A DNA stretch of 64,000 nt, taken from assembly GCA_029378245.1 (NCBI GenBank), contig JARKIF010000008.1, positions 1,240,001-1,304,000 on the forward strand, in the 5' to 3' direction. This DNA comes from Roridomyces roridus (lineage: Eukaryota > Basidiomycota > Agaricomycetes > Agaricales > Mycenaceae). Below the pieces are notes generated by a model. The model had not been told where the DNA came from. It saw only the letters and a program-made list of their open reading frames with translations, and ran no database searches. Shown here piece after piece: positions 41,318-52,155 of the stretch. Position 1 is the first letter of the stretch. Every line of letters starts with the position of its first letter. Position numbers and translations under genes: made by a program.

Positions 41318-44300
41318 ATGCCCGCCCCCCTCACCGTCGACACGCAAATTTCCGCTTATGATTCCAATGTCTCGATACGATCTTCCATTTCCACTGAACT
41401 AAAGCATTCCCCCACCGATTCCCACCACCCAATGCAATTTGCTGCTGCCCAGCAATCCACCCCAACGAATGTCCCAGCCCCGTCGCTGCGGCTACTATTT
41501 TCCCTCATCCCGCCCCGTCGTCGCCTTTCCCTCCTCGTCCCTGCGATCATATCTTCACTGGTCGCCGGCGCAATCGCCCCATTCATGACGCTCGTCATTG
41601 GACAGGCCTTTAACGCGTTCGCCAAGTTCCCTCTAACCCCCAATCCCCCGCAGTCCGCCAAGGACACGCTCCTCCATGCCATGGCTATCGCGGCTTTCGA
41701 GCTGATCGGCCTGGCCGTCGGTTCCGTTGCTCTTAGCAGCGTGATGAGCTGTCTTTGGATATGGACCGGAGAGCAAAATGTTATGGCTCTCCGCAAGCGT
41801 GTCTATGCCGCGGTCACTCAGAAGGATATGGTCTGGTTTGACACCAAGATGGGCACAGAGGGTTCTGTGCAGTCTGCAGAGGACGAACACGGTCCCATTG
41901 GAGCCGGAGGCCTCATGTCCAAGTTTGTTAGGTGAGTTGCCGAGTCATCTACCCTTGCTTACTGCTTAACCGTTGTTGCAGAGAAACCGACGATGTACGA
42001 GAGGCGTCGTCTCTCGCTTCTGGCAGACTCGTTCAATACCTCACGACCTGCATCACCTGTTTGGTGCTAGGCTTTGTGCGTTCTTGGGCACTGACACTCG
42101 TCATCTTGTCTGCCGTCCCAGTCCTCGTCGTCATTCAAACACTGTCTCAAATCTTCGCTGGTCCGCTGCTCAACGTCGAGCGTTCCATCACCGCAGGTGC
42201 AGCCACTCAGGTTGACCGTGCCGTGGCCTCCATCAGCACCGTCAAGGCGTTCAACGCCGCCTTGTACGAACTCACCAACCTCGGCTCCTCGCTGGACCGC
42301 ATGGCCGTAGCGACCAAGAAGCTCAATGCCGTCTGGGCCATGAGCTCCGGCGGTGCGCAATTCGTTATGATGGGAATGTTTGTGCAAGGTTCGTTATTTC
42401 CATCTGCCATGATTTCGACGGTCGCTCAATATTCCTGCAGGTTTCTGGTTTGGAAGCAAACTGGTCAAGGAGGGCAAGATTAGTCCGGGAGATGTTATGG
42501 CTGTGTTTTGGGCATGCCTAATCGCGACGAGCAACCTCCAGATGTGCATTCCACAGTTCATCTCACTCGCCAAAGGGAAGTTTGCCATGGTCTCCCTTCT
42601 TAGCCTGGTAGACAACGACGACGACGACAACTTTGGCGACGCCACCCTCACTCCCGACCTCAAATCGCCTTCCACTCGTTCCTTCCGCAAACGAGGCAAC
42701 CGCCTGCGCAAGATCCGTCCAGCACGGTGTGCGGGCGAGTTTGCCCTGCACAACATTTCCTTCGCGTACCCTTCTCGCCCCACTGTACCCGTCCTCCAAG
42801 ACGTGTCCCTCTTCCTCCCAGCCTACGAAACGACCTTCATCGTTGGCTCCTCGGGCTCTGGTAAATCCACCATCGCCCACCTCCTTCTCGGCCTGTATAC
42901 ACCTCAGGCGGGTGAAATCGAGCTTGATGACCAGGACATCAAGTTCATTGACGAGAAGTGGCGCCGACAGCACGTAGCCGGCGTCGAGCAGGGGTGCATC
43001 TTGTTCGACATGAGTGTGTTCGACAACGTTGCCCTTGGCGCCGGTGGACGTTCGGTCACCCAGGAGGAAGTCGAAATGGCATGTGTCAGTGCGCTCATGC
43101 ACGAGTTTGTGCGCGACCTGCCTGACGCATACGACACGATGCTTGGCACCAACGGAGCGAGTCTCAGCGGTGGACAGATGCAGCGGTTGGCCATTGCGCG
43201 GGCGCGCCTGCGGGACCCGACTGTTTTGATTCTTGGTAAGCATTGCAGTTGCCCTACTTTGTTCATATCTGATGCAATCGTTTAGATGAGGCAACATCTG
43301 CCCTGGATCCCACTTCCCGTATCCTCGTATTCGAGGCAATCAAGCGCTGGCGCAAGAACAGGACCACCATCGTCATCACCCACGACCTCTCTCAAATCTC
43401 ATCCAACGATTTCGTATACGTACTCAAGTTGGGCCGCGTCGTCGAGCAAGGCTATCGCTATGACCTCGAAACCGGTGCAGGGGAGTTCAGCAGCATGATG
43501 GCTTCCCAGAACGCCACCGGCGGCTGTCTACCCGAGAAGGAGGTTGGCGAGCCGACAGCCCCTGCCAGCCAACGCATCTACACACCCATTCCGGAAGAGG
43601 ACGAGAGGGTCCTCGCGTCTCGCTCGAGTCTTGCCGTCACCACGACCTTTGGACACTGGATGTTCGATGTCGTGGCCGACCTTACTGCCCCGAAGCCACT
43701 TCCGACCGCCGTTGTCCGCACCGAGAATGAGGTTGTCCCCTCGCATGCCCCTCCTGTGCTGGAACTTCCGATGCGGGAGCGGCGGCCTTCGAGTGTGTAT
43801 GAACCACCTGTGCCCCCTTCTCCGGCAGTCACCGTATCCACTCGACGCCTCAGCCTCCAGTTCACACCGACGTCGACGACCTTCTCGTTCCACTCTACCG
43901 CCGACCTTCTCGAGCGTGGCCCTGAGGACGAGAAGACGACGATGGAGCGGCGGGGAACGCGAGCTCTTAGCCGTCGGCGACAGCAGTCCCGGAAGCCCGT
44001 CGCCCGCACCCGCTGGGATGACGCCAAGATTCTCCCCATGACCGACATCAAGATCGAACTCGCCGACGGACCGGCGCCAGAACTTGCCCCTGCCCCACTT
44101 TCGGCGTGGCAACTGGTTCGAGCAGTGTACCCCACCGTTCCGTACAAGCCCTTTGTTGCCCTTGGAATCCTCGTCTGTTTAATCAGCGGTGCCATGACCC
44201 CTATCTTCTCTTTCCTCCTGTCGCGCCTCTTTTACGAAGTCGCGACCGGGGCGGAGAACTCGAGCGTGATCAACACATACGGGGGCATCGTACTTGCCAC

Positions 44301-45939
44301 TGCTGCCCTCGATGGCGTCTTCATTGGCCTCAAGTACTTCATCATGGAGACGACTTCTGTGTCTTGGATCACCAAAGTGCGCAAGACTTGCTTTGAGCTC
44401 ATTCTGGCTCAAGGACAAAAAGTGGTTCGACAAATCCGAGAATTCGCCGGTTCGACTGGTGCAAGTTTTGATCAAGGATGGCGACGACGCACGGAATCTC
44501 ATTGCGGTCGTGCTTGGTCAGCTCGCGGTCGTGACGAGTATGCTCGGCGTTGGGCTGATTTGGGCACTCGTCAAGGGTTGGCAACTTACCCTTGTCGGTT
44601 TCGCCATTGCGCCCGTCTTTGCGATTACCATGACTGTTCAAACCGGTCTTGTTGCCAAATGTGAACTCCGGAACAAGCGCGCTCGCGAGGAGGTTGCTCA
44701 AGGCTATTACGAGGTTCGTTTTTATCTGTTCGTTCCTTTCGGGTAACTGACTCCCAGTTAGGCGATTGCCAATGTCCGGGGCATACGTTCCATGGGCTTT
44801 GAGAGTATCTTCCAAAAACAGTTCAACGACGCATCTGAGAGGGCTCTCTCGACCGGCGTGAAAGGGGCCTTTGTTGAGGGTTGCACCTATGGGGTAGCAA
44901 GCGGTCTAATCTACCTCGCCGAGGCACTTCTCTTCTACGTCGGCGCCGTGCTGGTCGCTCATGGAACGTATTCGTACTTGCAAATGGTCCAAGTCATGAA
45001 CTTGGTGGTCTTCACCGTCACCATAGGTTCGCAGCTTATGGCTTTCAGTGCGTTTTATTTTCTTCTGCCATGGACTTGTTTGACCTGTTTTTTTTTCAGC
45101 TCAAAAGATCGCCAAGTCTTTCCAGGCTACTCGGGACATGAACGAGCTCCTCAATCTTTCCACCAAGACGGACGAGTCTTGTGGTGTCATGTGCCCGCCT
45201 TTGGATGGTCCGATCACGTTCCAGAATGTCCAGTTTGCGTATCCGGAACGTCCCTGATGTCCCTGTCCTCAAGACGCTCAATCTCGAGATCGGAGACGGC
45301 GAATGTGTTGCCATTGTGGGCGCCTCGGGTTCCGGAAAGTCGACCATCGCAGCTCTATTACAACGGCTATACGAACCGCAAGGAGGCCGGGTCTTCATCG
45401 GGCTTCACGAGCTGCAATCTATGGATGTCGGCCATTTGCGCCACAACGTCTCCGTGGTCAGCCAGCACCCCAACCTCTTTGACGCCACCATAACGGAGAA
45501 TATCTCGTATGGCGACACGGAGTTGAGCTTTGATGACGTGAGACGTGCGGCGCAGGCTGCCAACGTTCACGACTTCATCATGTCGCTCCCGCATGGCTAC
45601 GACACTATGGTTGGCGAGAATGCGGCCCTTATCTCCGGCGGCCAAGCACAACGGCTGCAGATAGCGCGGGCTCTAGCGCGACCGTCAAAGATCCTGATCC
45701 TTGACGAGTGTACTTCGGCCCTGGATTCAACCAACGCGGCAGTCGTCCTCGACACCATTCGCCGGGCGAAGGTGGGACGGACGACGGTGATGGTTACCCA
45801 CAAACTGCCCGTGATGCAAATGTGTGATCGGATTCTTGTGGTGCATGAAGGTCAAATTGTCGAGCACGGCAGTTTCGACCATTTGATGCACCGCAAGGGT
45901 CTGTTTGCCCAGCTGGCCAGCGGAGGTGAATGGGAGTGA
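41318..45939 (+). CDS. STE6: STE6-type ABC transporter (a-factor exporter), two apparent frameshifts
   Basis: Full ABC-B exporter (TMD-NBD-TMD-NBD), the type that exports farnesylated mating pheromone. ATG 41318 (MPAPLTVDTQISAYDSNVSI). TMD1 has LLVPAIISSLVAGAIAPFMT. NBD1: FIVGSSGSGKSTIAHLLLGL, LSGGQMQRLAIARA, and VLIL-DEATSALD across an intron at about 43234. A Ser/Arg-rich linker follows, then TMD2 (GILVCLISGAMTPIFSFLLS). NBD2: IVGASGSGKSTIAALL, ISGGQAQRLQIARALARPSK and ILILDECTSALDST. The reading frame breaks twice without a plausible intron. One extra G at 44413 lies between LILAQ and DKKWFDKSENSPV. One extra T at 45255 lies between FAYPERP and DVPVLKTLNLE. Both are single-base insertions, either real lesions or sequence errors. 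The family is firm; whether the gene works is open. Confidence 0.85.
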
Positions 45940-46501
45940 ATGCTCTCCCCCTCTCTTATTCGATAATTTACTATCCTTTTGATATTTCGACCATTCGACT
46001 TGGTATGAACTCACGCACCTCATTTGTAGTTTACGCATAGCATTTACGAGTTGTAACATAGTCTCACGAATAGAAATGATTACAACGTCTGTCTTCGTCT
46101 GTCTGCCATCCTCCTCGACACCCGAGATATGACAGGTATCTGTCCCCTGGTCTCGGATTGTCCGTGGCTGCCCGTCGGGACCCTTCTTTCAGCTGCCCGT
46201 TGTTCTTGGCCTAAAAACAGGCCCGCGTAGTGTGTGCCGCGCCTGCGCCCTACTTTTCTTCCGGGCGGGGTGCCAAACATATCCCCACCCACACTTGAAG
46301 TTGCCCGCCGCTTGCCGGCATGCCCTATTACATCCGGGCGTGGGGTCAACTATGTATTCCTTACGCGAACGGACGGCGAACTCCAGAAGAGACACGGACG
46401 ACATACTACATAATATCAAACGCTGGCCTCAAGTCTTCTTCTGGGGGGCCACATCCAAAATTGTCCTGAATGCTGCCGCTCTCCTTCATCCTCTGACCGC
46501 C
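45940..46501. other. Intergenic stretch between STE6 and the F-box gene
   Basis: About 560 bp with no recognisable gene, repeat pair or RNA. The open frame that begins at 46232 on the plus strand is continuous with the F-box gene but lacks a motif before the ATG at 46502. The stretch probably holds the STE6 3' UTR and the F-box promoter. Confidence 0.4.
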
Positions 46502-48570
46502 ATGACCTTCAACCCGAGCGCCTCTTCTCCCTTGTGCACAATACCGCCTGAAGTCCTCGAACATGTCGCGTACCAACTCGCCTGTCTTACGCCTCTTGGA
46601 CCGCCATCCGATCTAGTTCCCCTACTGCTAACATGCAAAAAAGTGCGCAGCCGACTGTCCGGAAACACTCTCTACTCGCGCATCTTCAGTTTCAAGTTTG
46701 ACGATGGGGCTGTCAAGAGACGGGCTTTCTTGCCAACTCCGGGCCAATACTTTGATCAGCTCAAGCTGTATTGCACTCTACTGCAGAGACTCAGCGCGCC
46801 CTTTCCAGCAGACGACTGCGATGACCTCCTCTTTGGTGTTTATCTCATGATGCTTGAAAATGACGGCCGGAATGCAGCACAGCTCATTCATGCCGGCCTC
46901 ACATCCTACCTGGACAACTTTCTTCGCACCCGGATGTGGAGTGATGCCTCCCACGGGTGGCCCACGAGCAGAACCTCTGTCTCCTGTGCTCTGTGGCTTG
47001 TTTGGATGATGAGCACCCGAGGTTTGCGCGTTTGATATGACATGTGCAACTAGGCTGAATTCGGAAACACTTAGAAACTTTGATGGATGAATCCCCTGCT
47101 CGCCGCGAGGAAATAATACAGCTGGTGCTGCCTTTTGTACTCGTTCCTTTCAGAGTGGGTGTTCCCCGTGTATTTATCCCGGCCCTTCACTGAGACGTCT
47201 CCAGTATGCGTCCGCCTTCGCTCCGATAAACCATTGGAGGTTTCCTCTCCATCGGAATGACACTGCCCGCGTGGATTCTATCCTCACGGCTCATGGCCCC
47301 TATCCTATCTATCTCAACGCTGGACCATGGGTTGCGATGCACTACAACACCCGCCCGCCCATAAGCCAGCCCTTGGCGACGTCCGCTGCGAAGCTCATCT
47401 ATTTCTCCCGGCGCGAGACCATGTCATTCGGTGTGCCGCCCCATCTACCCTTGACCCGTGCGGACGCAGAAGCGGCTGGAATCAGCCGCGGTCCCACACA
47501 GGAGGATATTCGCGAAGTCAACGCTCATCTCAATGAAAAACTTCCCGAGTTGGCCGCTGCCAGCGACGAGCCCCTCAGCAAGCGCTGGGACAACGACTGG
47601 TGGAGATTGAGGAGATGTTTCGACGCGTGGCGTCCTGCCAACCGCCGTTTGCCTTCAATTTACGAGCCGGGTACTTTCACCGGATTGTGGCAGGGACGCA
47701 TGCTTGTGCCCAGCGAAAACCATTTCAACGCTCTCATAACAACTCAGGATTACCCCCAAGAGTTTGATGAAGATTATCTGGGCACCACCATCGTTCCGGT
47801 GTTCATGCGGATCGCAGAGCACCACTCGTACGCTCCGAACGATCCTGTACCATGTTGCAGCAGCGGTGAAAACGACGATGGGGTCTCGACTGCATATTTT
47901 CCTCCTGATGCGCGGATATCGACCGACGCTAGGAGCGCCACTGTTCGTGCCGGAGATGTCGATTACGAGTATGCAACCTACGGCGCACCAGGCGCTGCGT
48001 CGCACGATCCGGACACCTGTCTGGGTTGCCGCCAGCGAGAGGAAAGCCTGCGGGCCACGCGGGCCAGGCAAGCGGCGGTCGCACACGATGAACTCTTCGC
48101 TCGTGCTGGGTTGGGTCTTTCTCCAGACTCAGATTCGGACGATGCTGAGTGGGACGATGACCCTCCGCCTCACGATCCCGATCGACTCCCAGCCTGCAAT
48201 GGAATCCAAGATATTATCTTCACCGGAGGAACTGACATGCGGCACGGTCAAGCCTGGAATAATTTTGAATTTCACGGTCGACTTAGACCTTGGGACGGGC
48301 TCATTTGTTTGCTCCGCGTGCCAGTGCGTCTCTTCCTGAGCTTGCTGCTTATTGTTCACAGCGTGACTCGCAGGCTGACCCCCGGCACGGCACACTCTTT
48401 TTCTACGGCTACATAGTTGGTGGGCACAAGTTTGTTGGGAATTGGCGTGAGTTTCGCATCTGCTCTTTCGCGCTACAGTCTCTGAGCCTCATGATATCGC
48501 AGGTATGGCGTCGCACGATCCTGGAATGCCGGCTTACGAGTCTGCATTTTCCATGGCGCGTCGAGAGTAA
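46502..48570 (+). CDS. F-box-like protein of an agaricomycete-expanded family
   Basis: ATG 46502 (MTFNPSASSPLCTIPPEVLE) leads into an F-box-like start, IPPEVLEHVAYQLACLTPLG, then LVPLLLTCKKVRSRLSGNTL and YSRIFSFKFDD. F-boxes bind Skp1 in SCF ubiquitin ligases. The middle has SKRWDNDWWRLRRCFDAWRP and TGLWQGRMLVPSE. The C-terminal conserved block is NGIQDIIFTGGTDMRHGQAW, NNFEFHGRLRPWDGLICLLR, then after an intron FFYGYIVGGHKFVGNWR. It ends GMPAYESAFSMARRE at TAA 48568-48570. At least four introns. This C-terminal block recurs in many mushroom F-box proteins; its ligand is unknown. Confidence 0.75.
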
Positions 48571-49163
48571 TTTCGTTGTTGAGATACGCCGTGTTCTATA
48601 ATACGACCTTTTAAATGGTCTCCTGAGCTCATGTAAATATTTCGGCCATTTTTCGAGCCTGTAGTTGGCATTTTTTAGAATGATGAGAATGCCATCAACT
48701 CATCAAAAGAGTATCTACTCACTCAGTTGTGGTCTTAAAACCGCGAAAGATTTGGAGGGCATTCAACATGTATTCAAAGGTTCTCTCAGCACGGATTTCC
48801 CATTTTTCATCGAGGAAAAGGACTGGCGTGACAAATTCTAGAGTAGTTTCATCCCCTTTCGGGTTGATAACAAACAAAATGGGTGCCGAGCCAATGCCGA
48901 GCCCTCTCGATTCCCCCAACGCTCAAGGTAAAGGTAAAGTGGCTCGCTTCACTACTAGACTGCTTTATCTAAAGCTGGCCCTTAGCCGAGCATGCCGAGT
49001 CTCTCTGGCACAGCAGCGACAAATAACATGGGTTGCTCAAAGCTCAAGGGCGCAAGCATGGCCAGCATTCTAGTCAGCCGAGTCTTTTATATAGCCGACG
49101 GCCGTTTGATCCGAGATCCGATAACGGCACTGTTCGACTTTGTCTCTGTTACTTAAAGCGCCC
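48571..49163. other. Intergenic stretch with an unexplained open frame
   Basis: About 590 bp between the F-box gene and SDE2. On the minus strand 48719-48919 is open (APILFVINPKGDETTLEFVT, IRAERTFEYMLNALQIFRGF) but lacks an ATG, and I found no convincing partner exon. It may be a gene remnant or chance. Nothing else is recognisable. Confidence 0.3.
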
Positions 49164-50016
49164 ATGGCGCATACACCCTCGAAACCAGCAAAAGCTCACA
49201 TTCCCTACCCTGCGGGGAAAACTTCCATACTCATCTCGACTTTTGCTCCATTCCCGACTCTTTCCCTCGCCGTACCCTCCGACATATCTCTCGAGTCGCT
49301 ACTGTCTCTGTTGCATGACCGCTACGAAACTCTTCCGCCCTCGGTCGGTCTGTCGACGCACAGCGGTGTGATACCGAGCCCAGACTCGCCTGTCTCATCC
49401 CTACATTCCGATGAGTCGACCCTCGTCACCCTCCGGCTTACTCCACGTCTCCTCGGGGGCAAGGGTGGATTTGGCTCTCAGTTGCGTGCTGCTGGTGGCC
49501 GCATGAGCAGCCAGAAGACGAGCAACAATGACTCGTGTCGGGATCTGAGTGGGCGGCGTCTGAACACCATAAAGGAGGCAAAGAAGTACGTGGTGCATCT
49601 CTCGCTCTGGCCATTGACTCATCTTGAGTAGACTTGTCGAATACCTGGAATCAGAGCCTGAGCGCCTCAAAGCCAAGGCTGACGCTCAGAAAGCCAAGCT
49701 GGAAGCGCTGGAGCGCAAATTGGGGATTGAGAAGTCTGAAGCTGGTCCTTCCAAGACTGCAAGCCAAGACCCTCCCGTCTTGGCTGGTCGGAAACATCGG
49801 TTCGATGACACCGAGTATCTGGAGCAGAGCCAGGATCTCGTGGACGGAGTCAAGAACGCTGTTTCTCTCGGTATGTGGTGCCCTTTCAGCTCCAACCCGG
49901 ATGCTCATATTCCTTGCTTAGCTTTGATGAAGAAGAAGAAAAAGGCAAAGCTGTCTCACCCTCCCCCGAAGGAAGATGAGCCTGAAAAGCCCAATTCGCT
50001 CGCCATCGGTGCTTGA
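49164..50016 (+). CDS. SDE2: Splicing regulator SDE2
   Basis: Intron-specific spliceosome factor made as a ubiquitin-fold precursor. ATG 49164 ([20 protein letters not shown]). An N-terminal ubiquitin-like region ([33 protein letters not shown]) ends in [20 protein letters not shown]. Cleavage after the Gly-Gly of GG-KGG releases the active Lys-starting protein in fission yeast and human. Then follow the family block [40 protein letters not shown] (after one intron), [19 protein letters not shown] and, after another intron, [12 protein letters not shown] with the end PNSLAIGA. Compact but complete. It converges with the chromodomain gene 33 bp downstream. Confidence 0.9.
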
Positions 50017-50048
50017 GACTAGCCATGTGCATGTATATTATCATTTCA

Positions 50049-52114
50049 CTACCACCTACTCGTATCTGCCGTTTCCACAATGTCTACGTACGCGCTATGA
50101 TTCTCGATTTCCAGCTGAGAGACAAACACACTATCGGCCATCGCAGTGAGTGCCGAGGGAAGATTGAGCCGCTGCATGAGCGGGTTGACGGAGGAGGAAA
50201 AGGCAATAAAGGTTGTCCCAACCATGACAGTAAACTAACATTTGCATGAGAATGAAAGGATCCTCGAAATAAACACTGAACGTACCAAATCACCGCGATC
50301 CAATCGAGCGCGGAATCGCGCAAAGTGGGCTTTGTCTTCTTCGGAGGCACTTGCACTCAGCGAGGCTTTTGCTGAAGCACCCCCCGCCCGGACAGTATCG
50401 AGCAGTTTGTGGGCATTGGCATTCGCAAAGAATTTCCCGGGCGCAACGGGTGGCTTATCACAGACGAGTGTGTCTAGTGATTGGCTCACGTCCGAGAGGG
50501 CCAGAGGAATCGACACGGTCGTGTCGAGTTTCAAGAGTAAGGGCTTGCTACTAGCCTCGGCTGAAGGTGATTCACGGGTGGCATCTGACCCGAGGCCTCT
50601 AAAGAACAGTCAAAAAAATATTTTTACAAGTAAACAATACACGAACAGAGGTCCAAAGATGGTCGAACGATGCCATCCTTTGGAAAACGAGGGGGTCACC
50701 GATGCACCTGGAGGGAAGAGGTTGTTCTTGGCAGCAGCGAAACTGGAGACGGTGGTGAGATGAATCGAGATGCGGCATGTAAATTACCTTTGTTGGATTG
50801 CGGTTGGAGTCTCGGCTTGCGCGGGTATTTCCTCCTCCTCAAAATCGTCCAGACCCTCTGCCGCTGCGGGATCCAGCCCACCCAGCTGTAATAATTGGCC
50901 GCTGGTGGCAGGACCCGAGCTTGCCTCGGCTCTGAGCACCGGCATAGCAGACTTGCCCTTGACAGTTTTGAGCTCGCCTTTGTCGAACGTGAGCAAAGAG
51001 CTGGTGGCTTCCTTGTTGTTCAAGAAACCAGAGGATGATCGCCCAGGACCGGGTTTCCGAGGAGATTTGCGGGGGCTACTGGATGAACTGGCAACCGCAG
51101 TCGCGTCCTGACCAACGATCCGGGCCTTCGTGGAAATACCATCGTCCATTTTCTCAAAGTCATCTGCTATCTTTACTCGGGGATTCTTCTTGACATTGAA
51201 AGAACGCTCTTTGTTCTTCGGAGCCGGCTGCTCCGCGGTCACTGGAACGGCGGGTGTTGGTTCTGCGACAGACTGTGGTTGGGGGTCCACGTGCATGACC
51301 TCTTCCTGTTCCTCCTCCCCATCCTCGGACTCTGGAACGACGTCTGTTGACGGGCTACGCGGTTTCCTGGGCGGGCGGGGAGTAGGAGTAGACTTGGCCG
51401 GGATTCTTGCAGTGGTTGCGCGTTTGTCTGCGGAACGCGTCGTTGGCGGTGGCTCACGTCCGCGTGCACGCTTTGTGGGCTTCTCATGGGGCTCCGCGGC
51501 TGGAGGTGAGGAGCGTCGCCGTTTGCTTGCTCTGGTACTAGTGCTCTCATTGCTCGGGCCTGCCTTGGGTGTTTCGGCGTTGGATGTGGATTTACGTGTG
51601 GCAGTAGGTTTTCGACCTGGAGTTATGGTCAGAAACAGAAGTATGTAGAACTCGAGGACGTACTCGGAAAAAAGGTTTGTCCAACTTGGAATTGGGTCAG
51701 ATCCTGGGGGTCGCGGCCACCTGTGTCCACACGCTGCCAGAAGTTGGCGATGATTTCTGTGGAATTTGCCGAAAAGGAGGTCGCTGGTTCCCATCTAGCG
51801 GAAAGTCAGACGCGTCGGAACCAAAGCTACAGACTTGCGTGTTTTCGTCTATACTATATCCCTTCCACTGCAACAAACGCGTAGCCATTAGGTGCGGATC
51901 GTGTACGTCTTTCGAGACGCTTACTTTTACGTGGTATTGCTGGGCAATTGTGAATAGTAATTGGTCGAGGTCAAGACGCGTACATACCCAAATGATCTTT
52001 TTCCGCTTTTTGGCGACTCTTGCCTGGGTGATGGATTCTACGCAGGGAGATCGTATTTGGAACAGAGAGAAAGCTGGAGGCGGACGAACCGATTTCATAC
52101 TCTGTGTTCGCCAT
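50049..52114 (-). CDS. Chromodomain protein with basic, Ser/Pro-rich linker
   Basis: ATG 52114 (MANTEYE...) and four small exons assemble a chromodomain: ESITQARVAKKRKKIIW, QYHVK, WKGYSIDENT and WEPATSFSANSTEIIANFWQ. The aromatic-cage residues of the YHVKWKGY...NTWEP signature are present. Chromodomains usually bind methylated histone H3. The next exon is long, basic and low-complexity (STRASKRRRSSPPAAEPHEK, SPRKSPRKPGPGRSSSG). The C-terminal exons read KPLLLKLDTTVSIPLALSDV, HFARFRARLDRGDL, then FTVMVGTTFIAFSSSVNPLM and QRLNLPSALTAMADSVFVSQ, ending at TAG 50049-50051. No chromoshadow domain is evident, so it is not a standard HP1. Divergent from NPR2 with 41 bp between start codons. Confidence 0.72.
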
Positions 52115-52155
52115 GAGTTTCAAGCAGAGTGTGATGCTTTGTTTGGAAGACAACA

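Noticed and set aside
42563..43339. Minus-strand 258-residue frame in the STE6 region
   Set aside because: It is antisense to NBD1, whose Walker and signature motifs are unmistakable on the plus strand.
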